The notes under the pieces are model-generated. The model saw nothing but the letters and a program-made list of their open reading frames with translations. It was not told where the DNA came from and did not search any database. DNA of 64,000 nucleotides from Diphasiastrum complanatum (Eukaryota; Streptophyta; Lycopodiopsida; Lycopodiales; Lycopodiaceae), in NCBI GenBank assembly GCA_029204225.1, contig CM055092.1, positions 13,458,476-13,522,475 of the forward strand, written 5' to 3'. Both the position numbers and the translations under genes were made by a program. Positions 34,916 to 46,239 of the stretch are shown here, in pieces (position 1 is the first letter of the stretch; each line of letters opens with the position of its first letter).

Positions 34916-35765
34916 ATGGATGAGTACCCAATCCTATGGAAGTTCTGCTACTCAACCGAGGAGCTTCATGAAGAGTATGGCTTGAGCCTAGATGGCAAGC
35001 TGGCAAAAGACCTGCTAGACACTGATCTGCCAGACAATGGTTGACGTTGTTGAGACTGGGATACAAAAAAAATGTTAAAATATATTTTAACCAGCTGCAT
35101 CAATAGTTTGTGGATGACTGTCGTCTGTTGTTCCACAAGGTGTACCAGGCTCCTCCATCCTGCGACGAAATCACAACCAAATTCACCAAATGCTATGCCT
35201 TTGAGCGCTGCAAGGTCGCCGAATTGGACCCTGCCTCTCACAAGATAGCATGGGTGAGATTTGGCAAAAATGTGATTGCAATGTGCAGCAGCAAGAAGGA
35301 TGGCCTACAGAAAAAATTGGAGAATTGGAGTAGGGCTAACGGCCCCCTTCAGAGTGGGCAAACAGGAATTAGAGGCAAGAGAGAGCACTCCAGCAAGTTC
35401 GAAGGTGAGGACAGTGTGTCCCATGCTGCTCTTTCCTCTCCATGATATATGCCTGAGGTGGAGGCGATGAATCAGAGGGTCATAGAAAGATCAGGGTGGA
35501 TGCTTGCAAGGCTGTCAGAATTGAAGGACAACATTCAAAAGAAGATACTGGTCATACAGGGTGAGAACAATGTCGTCCAACTAGTCAAGGACGAGATTCA
35601 TGAGTTGGAGAAGCGCCTTTCTTGAGCTTCGGACATGCACTCATCCCAATGAAGAGGAGATAAAAGAAGTGGATGATGAGCTCATTTTGACAAGGCGCAT
35701 GCTCAAAAAACGTTGAAGTGCAAACGGATGCCCAGTCCCTTGGAAGGGAGGTTGTAGAGGAGGAG
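34916..35765 (+). pseudogene. N-terminal exons (coiled-coil) of a decayed multi-exon gene
   Basis: Two coding blocks. The first, from ATG 34916, reads MDEYPILWKFCYSTEELHEE and on to LLDTDLPDN. The second begins after an acceptor at 35106 (FVDDCRLLFHKVYQAPPSCD, then FGKNVIAMCSSKKDG), passes an in-frame TGA at 35443, and continues in the same frame as a helical, coiled-coil-like segment (VEAMNQRVIERSGWML, then ELKDNIQKKI and VKDEIHELEKRLS). Two further frame changes near 35623 and 35714 still give helical sequence (EEEIKEVDDELILTRRMLKK, then DAQSLGREVVEEE) up to a GTAAAT donor at 35766. Family not recognised for this part. It is placed with the HAD domain downstream because strand, order and intron character agree. 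Confidence 0.45.
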
Positions 35766-36239
35766 GTAAATTTTTTTGGTAGTCTTCCTTTTTCTAATTG
35801 GTATTTTTGAAACTTATAGATGCGTTGTGGTTATTATAATGAAACCTTTGGAGATTTTAATAATTTTCATGTTATTTTTTGGTACTTCTAGATTATACTT
35901 TTATGGTGTTTTTGGTACTTTTATGATGTGTTGATTTTGGTACCGTAGATTTATACTTTTATGGTGTTTTTGGTAGTTTTGGTATTTCTGGATTCTCTTT
36001 TTAATATTGTTTGGCATTTTTCATGCAATGTTTGGTACTTTTATTATCCTGTTTGGTACTTTTGGTACTTTTGGATTTGCTTTATAGTACTGTTTGGCAC
36101 TTTTATGCTTTGTTTGGTAGTTTTTTTGAAAATGCTTGATAGTTTTGAAGCTATTGTATAGTATATACAATGTTGGCTATGGTTTGGTACTGTTGTTTAT
36201 TGTTTGGTGCTATTTTGTAATAATTCGGATTTTCATTGA
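35766..36239 (+). repeat. Intron-like stretch dense in TTTGGTACTTTT
   Basis: The word TTTGGTACTTTT and shortened forms occur about a dozen times in 450 bp between two coding blocks. It is T-rich on the sense strand, as plant introns are. Similar wording fills the other gaps of this locus. Confidence 0.75.
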
Positions 36240-36571
36240 ATACGAAAAGCGGGAGTTAGAATGGAAGGATGCTCAAGGGCACATTGATTTTGTGAACCTC
36301 ATGCAAGAGAGGATCAGTCGGGGGCACAGTTTCACTTTGTTCCCGAGATCCCACGTGGTGGGTGGGGCAGACTATATCCATGCCCTTGGGTTTTGCGTTG
36401 CATGCAGCGAGTATTTGGACTTTACCTTTCTTCTCGGATCGTTCATGTTTGCTTGCAGGCATTCTTACCATCCGTTATGTTTTGTTGTGACCATAAGCAC
36501 CAAAGACTTTTGTGTGAAACCAGAGATCCCCGATGAGGCCAGGGCTTGGGCTCACAAGGGGCTTGGAAAGA
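36240..36571 (+). pseudogene. Exon-like block with a Cys/His zinc-finger-like motif
   Basis: The block reads EYEKRELEWKDAQGHIDFV, then ALGFCVACSE, a 48-bp insert (36411-36458) with GT...TTGCAG ends, and HSYHPLCFVV and KPEIPDEARAWAHKG. With the 48 bp removed the motif becomes C-x2-C-x2-H-x2-HP-x-C, resembling a cross-brace zinc finger. The insert is a multiple of three and open, so both versions keep frame; 48 bp is very short for a plant intron. A strong donor (AGA/GTAAGT) at 36572 ends the block. No exact family match recalled. Confidence 0.4.
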
Positions 36572-36928
36572 GTAAGTTTCTTTTGGTGCTGATTGCTTTG
36601 GTACTCTTGGAGTATCCCAACAACAGTATTTGTTACTCTAGAGAACCCTAGATTTATACTTATAACAAGTTCCTGAGTCTTTTCATGTTTCTAAGTACCA
36701 ACTTTGGTTCTCTATTCTTCAATTTTGGTATAATAGACAGTTTTTAGTTTTAAACTAATTGGCCCTACTTTAGCAATGATTGGTTTTAGAAGTCTTAACC
36801 AATCAGTAGAAACTATTGATCTTTATTTACACATCGATCATGTGAGTTCTTGGGTACTATGACAGAACATATTCAAGGTACATATTGGGACTTTTGGTTC
36901 TTCCCTTATTTTGAGAGCTCAGATTTCA

Positions 36929-37164
36929 GTAGTATTGTATGTCTGCATGAATCCCATTTTGATACTTTTGGCACTACTTTTTTCAACACTATTGAGTTGA
37001 ACATGTGTGTTTATTAACCCACAATACCACGTTTATTAACATACAATACTATTTTGCATCGAATTTGGTAGTATTGTATGTCTGCATGAATCTCATTTTG
37101 ATACTTTTGGCACTACTTTTTTCAACATTATTGAGTTGAACATGTGTGTTTATTAACTCACAAT
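36929..37164 (+). repeat. ~97-bp duplication with 139-bp period
   Basis: The copies begin AGTATTGTATGTCTGCATGA (36931 and 37070) and run through TGATACTTTTGGCACTAC, TATTGAGTTGAACATGTG and TGTTTATTAAC with about three differences. They lie in an intron-like gap of the decayed gene. Confidence 0.9.
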
Positions 37165-37249
37165 TTGTGTGTTCTTTACTCCCATGTTTGGTATATACGG
37201 AAATTCAATGGAAAATATTAATTCAGCAATGTTAGTTTGTGTGCAAGTT

Positions 37250-37457
37250 GTTTGAGAAAGAGAAAGAGAGAGTTTTTGGTGGAGTTAAAGATAGTCAACA
37301 TTCCCAATTCTAGGAAGGAGTGTAGCCCTTGTTTTTTCCCTGTTAAAGGAGTGGTATCATAAACGGTTCTTTGTTGGACTTGAAACATCCACAAGGAAGG
37401 CCATGCTGATAAGAGGGAGCATTGTGGTGACATTCTGGAATAGGATACAGCCATATG
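37250..37457 (+). pseudogene. Exon-like block of the decayed gene
   Basis: Starts after a possible acceptor (GTGTGCAAG). It reads KRKREFLVELKIVNIPNSRK, then, after a single-base frame change at a T-run near 37330, LLKEWYHKRFFVGLETSTRK and on to LIRGSIVVTFWNRIQPY. It ends at a GTTTGG donor-like site. Good codon-like amino-acid composition but no recognised family. The frame change lies in a homopolymer, so assembly error is possible. Confidence 0.4.
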
Positions 37458-37772
37458 GTTTGGGAATTCTAACTAATACTCTTTATGTTTTTTTTCTATC
37501 TCTTTCATTCTTGGTGTGTTCTTGGTCCTTTTGGTTCTCCTGGAGTACCAAAGTCTTGTGGGTTGTTGGTACTTTTTGGTTCGTGGTACTCCAGGATTTT
37601 TTTGTTCTTGGTTTATAGTTTTTTGTGTTCAAGGTACTTATTTGTTATGCTGAAGTACCAAAATTGGTACTGCTGGTTGTTGTCTTAGTCTAAATCTCGA
37701 TAAAGAAGACTTAACAAAATTGAGCTAAGATCTGAAATCTATCATTTTCTTTCTCTGACCTCGCATAATCAG

Positions 37773-38327
37773 GTACAGATTGCCCTATGCCGACTAAGAG
37801 CTCCCCTGTGGGTAGTTTCTTGCATGAAGACCAGCAGCTGAACAAGGATCCGGATGTGGATTCAACGATAAATGAAGTACTGGAAGAACTTTCAAAGCTA
37901 CAGGATGATATAGACAACCTTGCAGCAGAGCAGTCCCACCATCAAACAGTAGAGGGCAAAACAGACAAGGAAAAAATTACTATTGACATAGACGAGCTGG
38001 ATGAAGATATGGAGGAAGAGCAGGACCAGCAGGAGCATCAAGAGCCGGATCAGCATCAAGACCAGTAGCAAGACCAAGAACAGTAAGACCAGACACAACA
38101 AGACCAGCAAAAGCAGTAGCAAGGCCAAGATCAGAAAGGCCATGCACAACAGGACCGCCAGATAGCACAGGACCACCGACAAGAGGAACACCAGGAGGAT
38201 GTGTATGTGGATGTAGAAAATGAAGGGGCAAGTGACGAAGCTGAAGGGCCCCAAAAAGGGGAAACAATAGGGGAGGAGGCCAAGGCAGAGAAGGTTGAAA
38301 CTCCGCACACTTCTGAACCTGAGACAG
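37773..38327 (+). pseudogene. Acidic, Gln-rich exon of the decayed gene
   Basis: Between an acceptor (ATAATCAG) and a donor (GACAG/GTGAAG) a single frame runs for 180 codons. It has an acidic helical start (STINEVLEELSKLQDDIDNL), an acidic patch (IDIDELDEDMEEEQ), a Gln/Asp-rich low-complexity stretch (QDQQEHQEPDQHQDQ), and an acidic end (VDVENEGASDEAEGP). Three in-frame stops (TAG 38066, TAA 38084, TAG 38117) fall in the Gln-rich part. Each replaces a CAG or CAA by a single C-to-T change. It looks like a disordered linker in front of the HAD domain. Confidence 0.5.
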
Positions 38328-38635
38328 GTGAAGATCTGTGAACAATACTCTGTTATCAGAGTTATATCCCTTTAAAAAGATAAAGTACTCCAGACCATAT
38401 AACATTAAAACTCGTGCAACCAAAATGTAACACGTGCACATTCTATTGCACTAAAAGTAGAATAATGCTTTCTAGCGTGCTATGAAGTGTGACCAAATTC
38501 ACAGAGTGATCAGTGTCATTGATATTTGATATGTTAAGAAGACACTTGTTATTATTAAAAAATATTTTTTTTTTCTATTGCGCAATGTGAATCTCATTAT
38601 GGTGATGTCATTTTCTTATTCTTATGTATTTGTAG

Positions 38636-39779
38636 CACCCACCCCTTGGTGGATAAAAGACCAAAATATTCCAACGACGACCAGGGCTCCCGACGCTGAT
38701 GACATTCTAGCTAGGTAGGCTGGTCGTCCTCGACATAAACGGGGTGTTGTTAAACACTTACGGAACATATCCGAATGGCCCTTTTGTAAAATGCTTCAAG
38801 AGAAACGTAATCTGAGTGCACGAACACTGCTACTATTTTTAGAGGCCCGGAGCTAATGTGTTTTTGCAAAAACTATTCGAGGCGGGAGTGCAAATCATTA
38901 TATGGAGCAACATGAGACATTCGAAGGTCTTGAAAATATTGCATACCTGCTTCTGTGAAGAAATGCAACAAAGAATTTTTAAAAGTAGCTCAACATTTAA
39001 CATATTAACACTTGTGATCACATTGTCATCTCGAGATTATTAAAGCATATGAGCTCAATAAACTCACAACAATGTATTCAACAATATCCGCAAAATAAAT
39101 TATCAATACTTTGGTGGTACTTTCTACTAGTTATTTTGTGCTTTTAATACCACTTGTCTACATTTTGTTACATTTTGGTAGTATTTTAGACCCAAGCTGA
39201 AACTGTTTCGAATTATTTTGGATATCAATTCTTAATTTATGGTACCTATTGCCTCTGTTTTGGTACTATGTACCAATATTTGGTACTGTTAATATGCTCC
39301 ATCAAAACCGTGAGGGCAGTTTTTGGTAATGTCTAATATTTACCTTTTGTTTCTATAGATATTTTTGCCCAAAATAAGTGTGAGATCTGGCGTAAAGACT
39401 TCAAGGAGATTCCTTACGTTAGCGAGGATAAACTGGGGGTGCTAGCATATCTGAAGAACCTGCAGGAGGTATGGAAATTATGGCCAAAATTCGATGCATC
39501 CACCACCATACTTGTAGACAATAAACACTACAAGTCGTTAAAAAACAACTACAAGGACTGCTTGGCCATAAATTGTTTCGACCCTTCCGTAGATTGTAAT
39601 GCTAAAATGGGGAGGTTCTGTACCCGTGGCTCATGGGCTGGATCCATGCGCGAACCCCTATTGCCTTTACTAGAATAAACTCTTTGTTCGACTGTGAGGA
39701 TGATATGTCCCCTCTTGTTGTGAACTACTTTGTTGAGGTCAAAGGGTACTCATACTGCTTCGACTCCCCTACAGACTAG
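38636..39779 (+). pseudogene. FCP1/NIF-like HAD phosphatase domain, decayed
   Basis: Two exons. The first (about 38636-38994) reads LVVLDINGVLL, the HAD nucleophile motif in the D-x-N-G form seen in a plant branch of the family instead of D-x-D-x-T. RPGANVFLQKLFEAG and IIIWSNMRHSKVLKIL follow, matching the RPG...IWSS motif II region. In-frame stops lie at 38708 (TAG), 38813 (TGA) and 38840 (TAG). A 364-bp GGTACT-bearing intron follows (GTAGCT...TTCTATAG). The second exon (from 39359) has KCEIWRKDFKEI, LKNLQEVWKLWPKFD and TTILVDNKHYKSL, which matches the K...VW...WP-x-F...ILLDD region, with DN replacing the metal-binding DD. A frame change near 39615 leads to the last stop at 39777. FCP1-type enzymes dephosphorylate the RNA polymerase II tail. 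This copy has stops, frame shifts and altered acidic residues, so it is probably inactive. Confidence 0.68.
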
Positions 39780-40612
39780 ATCTGAAGTTCCCAGCTCGGG
39801 ATACAACTAAGTTTTTGTACATGTTACATATTCAAAAAATCAATATACAATATATCAAAAAGATTTGAATGGCAATTTCATTCTTGAACGGCTTTGAGTT
39901 TCATTTGCAACTTCCTGATTTATTGGGATGAAGGTTGAAAGGTCAAGGCATTCTTCAACCTATAAATCCTATGTTGGTGCTTTGTAAATGTTTACAACTA
40001 GATTCCAGCATGATTTTTGAGTCACAGATAGGGTAAGAGAAGTTGATTTCAGGGTTTGTGCTCCTTGCAACATTACTAGCATGTGTTCACATGCATATTC
40101 CAACATGATCTACGAATGATGGTATGGGTGGAGTTTATTAAAGTTATAGTTTGTGTTCTTTAGATGGTTTTTAGTTTTTGCTCAAGAGTGAAGGGGTATT
40201 AAAGATGTTAAAGATGGATGCAATGTTAAAGATCCACGGGAGGTACCTGTTTTTGAGACTTAAGTGCAATTTCATACTGTTACAAATGTACCAAAATTGG
40301 TACTTCGATAGTACCAAATTTGGTGGTCAAGTACCAAATAAAAAATCTGTAATGTAAGAACATGTACTTTGGAGTTTTAAACAAGCAGTACTTGTTTTTC
40401 AAATGGAAAAGACATTTACAGTCAATATCAAAAGCACTATAATTGAGACTCTGATAGTACCAAAAAACGTAGCCTGAACTTATCAAAAAAAAAAATCAGA
40501 TTACTAACAGATAAGTGATCCAAAGTACCAAATTGGTACTCATCAGTCTCAAAACGGGTATTTTGAAAGTACCAAATGAATCAATATAAGACACAAAGCA
40601 TCCTGATTTCAC

Positions 40613-40615
<3 letters not shown>

Positions 40616-40686
<71 letters not shown>
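40616..40686. repeat. (CT)17-(AT)18 compound microsatellite
   Basis: The CT run (40616-40650) passes directly into an AT run (40651-40686), the same order as at 21380-21480. Confidence 0.97.
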
Positions 40687-40690
<4 letters not shown>

Positions 40691-40899
40691 ATATTTTAGA
40701 GAGAGAATGTAAGGGTTACTGTTAAAAAATTAACCCTGTGTCGCCAAAAATGTCATGCTCTGCCCGCAAAACATGTCACGCAAATGCAAAAAGAAAAAGC
40801 TAAAAAACGTTCATAAAAAAACAACACGTACAAGCCATTTTTTTTCTTCTTTTGGACGCACACACACACATTTCAAATTTGCCCCCGCACTCCCCCACT

Positions 40900-40900
<1 letters not shown>

Positions 40901-40957
<57 letters not shown>
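40901..40957. repeat. (CT)28 microsatellite
   Basis: Uninterrupted CT run. Confidence 0.97.
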
Positions 40958-40959
<2 letters not shown>

Positions 40960-42246
40960 CAGGGGACACACACAGGATAACATGAGCACCTGTGGAAATC
41001 GTTGCCACATTCAACGAGCAGCACCAACCTCTCTCTCTTTCTCTGCCCTTCCTCTTATTGCAAGCGTTTGATTCTTTTTTTAGGTATAGCGCATTCTTTG
41101 TTCGCAAACCTAATTCAACATCATTCATGATTAGTTCAATCCTTTCGGGCTCTTATTTGCTTCCTGTCACGGTTTTGTTCATCCGATCCACAATGTTTTC
41201 TAGAATTTTTCAAGGAAAAAAATGCGCTACTCCAGCAAGCAGAAGCAGTCCCTGGCTATTGGATCATGTTGGATCGCGACTAGTAAAACTTAGTATCATT
41301 AATAAGGCCCAGAGATGTGCCTCATGCAGAAGGAGAACGAATCAGCATCAGCTGCCACAAGCTTCAAGCATGTGCCCAAGGAACATGCATTCTCTACGGT
41401 TGCTACTACTGCTTGGGTTTCAGATTTTGCTTCACAGTTGTAATCGATTTCTACTAATCCCTACCTTCTTGCAACCAGGAGCTCCATCGATTCTCCCGTT
41501 AAAACCCTTCTTGGATTTCCTTGCACTCCATGGATAGAGTGAATAAACATGCATAATTCTGCTGGAATTTATTTGTAGATGCAGATATCAAATTCTCGCA
41601 CATGTGAAAATGCGCTACAGAACAATCCAAGAAAAATCCAATCAAAAGAAAGAGTGATATATAGAGAGCGTATTCAAGGAGTTGGATTCTGAGGTTAAAT
41701 CCTATGAATGGTAGGTTTACCTCTACTTTTGGAATCCAATAGGCTTACCAATCACTCACAAATGCAGAAGCATAAAGATTTACCATTCTATTTATAAGAT
41801 CACTTTTTTGTATCCTGAGACAAAGAAAATATAGCCTGAAGCAGGCAGTAAATTACCTTCAGGAGATTCTGTCTCCAACTGTCCACTTTATCAACACGAC
41901 CCTATACAAGAGATGTAGTAGGGTTAGGGTTCTATCTTGGGGACATGCCATGGTATTGTAGGGATTAGTTTCTCTTGAGATCTTCACAGTTTAATTGACC
42001 TGCGGAATTCTGCCAATCCCCCCTCCCCCTCCAAGGCATTTATATGTCATATCTTTCAAACTCTTACACTCATGTTCAGAATGGTGTTTCTAATTGCAGC
42101 CTATGGATGACACTGGGTGCTGCAAAGTTGTGTGACACCTATCGAATTGTGTTGTCGCATTGCAGATATCTATTTTTTGTAAGTAGAGATTGCCTCTTTC
42201 ATCCCAAAATTGAGTAAGATGAAAGACAACTGAAAATTTGATTTAA

Positions 42247-42638
42247 ATTTACTGCCTCCATCCCCGCCACAGTCCCCTGAAGATGCATCTGTTCCATCTA
42301 GCCCTTGTGGTCAATATCCGCACCCCTCGCGGCAAGATGATCAGCCATCAGGTGGTTCAGACCAATCTCAAACTTGTGCAGGTTCTCAAGTTAACCTGGG
42401 CGATGAGCGTCCATCTCATTTGCATCAAAAAATACCAATAACTGAAGGAAGCATGAAGCTCAAAGATCCGGTTTCACAGACAAACATGAAGCAGGAAAGC
42501 CGCATCTTAAAGGGACATGAAGCAGGAGCCTGCAACGAATGCATTACCATCAATTTGAGGATCTGCAGAAAATTTAAAATAGAAAAGGCCCACCCCAAAA
42601 AATTTAAAATCAAGAAGGCCCACCACATATCCACTTGA
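42247..42638 (+). other. Open Ser/Pro/Gln-rich frame, possible exon remnant
   Basis: A 130-codon frame without an ATG near its start reads LPPSPPQSPEDASVPSSPCG, then SRQDDQPSGGSDQSQTCAG, LKDPVSQTNMKQESRILKG and a Lys-rich end with a short duplicated KFKIEKAH/KFKIKKAH. It resembles the disordered part of a regulatory protein. No domain recognised and no clear splice sites. Confidence 0.25.
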
Positions 42639-43471
42639 CCGTGCACGACCATAGGCATTCTGTGCCCTCTTCATTGGCGTTGCATCAGTTTCCACTACAG
42701 AACTCGATAGAGGATCAGCAGTCGGAATATAAATGATTCACTAAGAGCTAGCACTTCTTTCACTTTGCCAGGCTGAGAAATGTTTTCTTGAAGTTCAAGG
42801 TCGTTCATGTAACGCAGCTGAAGCCGTACATGTTTGATCTGCGGTAGAATGAGACAGGTGTAGTGAGCTGTCAGCTCAAATGGCATTACATCCCAGAGGA
42901 ATCAATATATCTATCAAGCCAATGCGATGAGTTTCTGAGGATGATCCGCAGCCTCAACCCGTCATTGCTGTTAGTTTTTTTTGTTTTGACCTGAGCAGCA
43001 AATAGTGCGTACCCACTACATTTCCTTTTTTCTTTTCCTTTTCATTTGAGATGAGATGATGTTGTTGGTGCTGTTTTCTGTTTTTTGAATTGTTACTTAT
43101 GTATGTCGGAGGATTTTGGTTCCAGGTATGTGAAAAGCTTTTGCAGAGAAAACTTGATTTTTAATTTGAAAAGAAGAGCAGCACAGAGAGCAGAGAGCAG
43201 AGAAGATGGAATAGAAGGAATTAGGAATGATGAACGATGGCGTTTAATTTTGGTATGCTATCAGTCTCTCTCTATTCAATGCCTTAGTTAATAAATTTGT
43301 AATCATTGCTTTGGCTAGGCAGAAGTGCAGTGCAATGATACTTCACCAGTCTGAAGAAGATCTCTGATGTAGTGATATTGAAGCCCTATGTGGAATCCAC
43401 CATTCTTAGAAAGAAAAATACAGCCTTGATTATGATTGAACAATCTTAATGTGCATTGTGCAATTTGTATT

Positions 43472-43487
43472 CTAAACCCTAAACCCC
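43472..43487. repeat. Short plant-telomere-like repeat (telo-box)
   Basis: CTAAACCCTAAACCCC contains two units of the plant telomere repeat CCCTAAA. Two units alone may be chance or a promoter-type telo-box. Confidence 0.6.
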
Positions 43488-43679
43488 CTTGGATTTACTT
43501 CTTAATCTCATTACAATTCAATAGTTGTTTAGTTTGATTATTCGTTGATCATTTTCTGAGTTAAGCGATAAAGATAGACTCAGTTAGGTAGTAATTAAGT
43601 TAGGCTGTAGATGGCTCATAAAGCACCAATTCATTCACTATTTTAAGCTAAGTCAGTCAGAACTCGATGATCAGAGTTC

Positions 43680-43925
43680 AAAGTTAACCTAACACACACA
43701 CACACACCTAACCCTTAAGACACACACACACACACGCACACACACACACACACATAGCCTAAGCCTAAAGCCTATAGTTACGGCCTAATCCTAATTCCTA
43801 ATGCCTAAGGCCCAAAGTCCAAAGCCCAACGTCTAATGCCTAAAGCCTAACCCTAATGATTTATGTCTAAAGCCTAACACATGTACACACAAACACATTT
43901 TTAAAGCCTAACCCTAAAGTAGAGT
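43680..43925. repeat. Degenerate CCTAAAG/CCTAACC heptamer-like tract with (CA)n
   Basis: Words such as CCTAACC, CCTAAGCC, CCTAAAGCC, CCTAATCC and AACCCTAA recur about 15 times in 245 bp, broken up by CA tracts. It resembles a degraded interstitial telomeric sequence. Confidence 0.5.
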
Positions 43926-44499
43926 CTCAAACTATAAACCCTACCTTTGTTTTGGTCCAGAGCAGCAACTGTAGATGAAACCAAGTAGGAAATTAAAAAA
44001 TGCAAATCAGGTCCAACAATGGAATGATGTGGGCGGCCGGACCCTCAAATATTCATTTTTTGCAAAGTACAATCTCTCTTACAAAACTAGCATGTCCATA
44101 TGGAACTTTTGTAAAACCAATTGAGATTTTGTTGTGGCAAGGATACTTGAAAATCGAAGTAGACGTTTTGTTATTTGGTGGATCATTCTTTGTCAGCTTC
44201 TTAGTAGGTATCAAGAAGATGCTTTTTTGAATTTGTTAGCTGGTTGGTAGGCAAGCATCAAGATCGTACTTGCATGTTCTATTTTCAGCAATTGCGTCCT
44301 GCATCTCTTTATCCATAGGATGATGCTTAAATAAAATGATCATAGTCTTATTTTTGCAACATGCTTGGCTCTATTCCGTTAATTTAACACACACACACAC
44401 ACACTCTTTCTCTCCTCTCTGCCTTCCCGCCCTCTCTCTTTGTATCTCCCTACCTCTCTTCCTGCCTCCACCCAAACTATCTGACTCCATCCAGAGCAT

Positions 44500-45054
<555 letters not shown>

Positions 45055-45098
45055 TATATATCTATATATATATTTAAACTTATGTACACTTTTGCGCA

Positions 45099-45225
45099 TG
45101 TGTATGGGTGCACCCATGCATCCTCCTCCTCTCACCCATGCATGAGCTTTTTTGAACTGAAAAACTTGGGGAGGAGGATGCATGTATGGGGAAAAGGATG
45201 CATGGCCCTCCTCCCCATGCATGCA
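45099..45225. repeat. Foldback block after Helitron-like end A
   Basis: CCCATGCATCCTCCTCCTC (45113-45131) and GAGGAGGATGCATGTATGGG (45171-45190) are near-perfect inverted arms around a loop containing GAACTGAAAAACTTGG. The same block follows ends B and C. Confidence 0.85.
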
Positions 45226-45300
45226 TAATGGCACCCAGTCTACACCCTATGTCACACCTAGACCCTATACAACCATTACACACACACACATTTCAAATTT

Positions 45301-45308
<8 letters not shown>

Positions 45309-45389
<81 letters not shown>
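45309..45389. repeat. (CT)40 microsatellite
   Basis: Uninterrupted CT run. Confidence 0.97.
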
Positions 45390-45393
<4 letters not shown>

Positions 45394-46239
45394 TCTCTTT
45401 TCTCTCCCCATTCTCGATTTCTCTTCTACTCAATCTCTCTTTTTCTCTCTGTAGCGCGATGGAGCCCTCTCTTGTCAAGTCTCCATCGCTGCTAAGGGTG
45501 CTCATGGCTGAGGCAGGAGAGGCATCGAGTGTCGAGTCTCCATCACTGCTGAGTGCTCATGGCTGAGGCAAGAGAGGCATCGGGTGGCAGAAGGGGATTG
45601 ATCTCTGGCCCAACGTCTGGAGATGGCATGGGCTCGTGGGTGGGAGTTGGGTTGATCATTGAAGCTTCTGGTAAGTCTGGGTGGGCAATTGATCAGGAGG
45701 GATGAACTTTGGAGCTCAAAGGGTGCGAGAGATGGATCCCAGGGCAGAGATGGATCTAGAAATGAGCGGAGGCAAACAGAAGGATCAAAGGGAGTGAGAG
45801 CGCAACACTTGGCATTACATAAATCACAAGTGGAGGCTACACGATAAAGGACACTGGCTCACTGGCTCTACGCTTGCTAAGCTCAAAAATGCTCTTAACT
45901 TTGAGATTGGTCGCTGTGCACCGCCCACCTGGGATATCAACCAGTGCCTTGAAGTCTTACTATCATCTGACATCCTCTGATGGTAAACATTCTCGTCTTG
46001 AGAGCAGCAAATGTAAGGCCCTCTATTTCTATGAAGAAATTTGTACAAAACCGATGAGATCCAAGATGCTTTGCAAACAAAAGTAGAAGATGCGGAAAGA
46101 TGCTCCTGTTGCCTTGACAGTAGAGATGTGGGCGCATTGCAACAATGAGTAGCCATAGCCATCGCCAACAAAAAGTGCTTGGGACCCTTGAGACGGGCCA
46201 CAAACGACATGCCAATGTCGCCGCTCATGGCATCTGATC
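45390..46239. other. Non-coding stretch with a short duplication
   Basis: GTCTCCATC-CTGCT followed by GTGCTCATGGCTGAGGCA occurs twice (45479-45515 and 45535-45566). No gene recognised. Confidence 0.45.

Larger units (their letters stand above)
39780..42246. other. Non-coding stretch with GGTACC-core words and microsatellites
   Basis: Between 40270 and 40580 the words GTACCAAA and TTGGTACT occur in both orientations, forming near-palindromes such as GTACCAAAATTGGTAC (40287). CT and AT tracts are listed separately. A 181-codon frame at 40992-41537 has low-complexity, UTR-like composition and is not supported as a gene. Confidence 0.5.

Noticed and set aside
35443-38842. Nuclear stop-codon repair by RNA editing
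   Set aside because: U-to-C editing is known from plant organelles, not nuclear genes, and frameshifts in the same exons already point to decay.
40992-41537. 181-codon frame as a gene
   Set aside because: Starts in a CT-rich tract, low-complexity composition, no family resemblance, no splice or promoter support.
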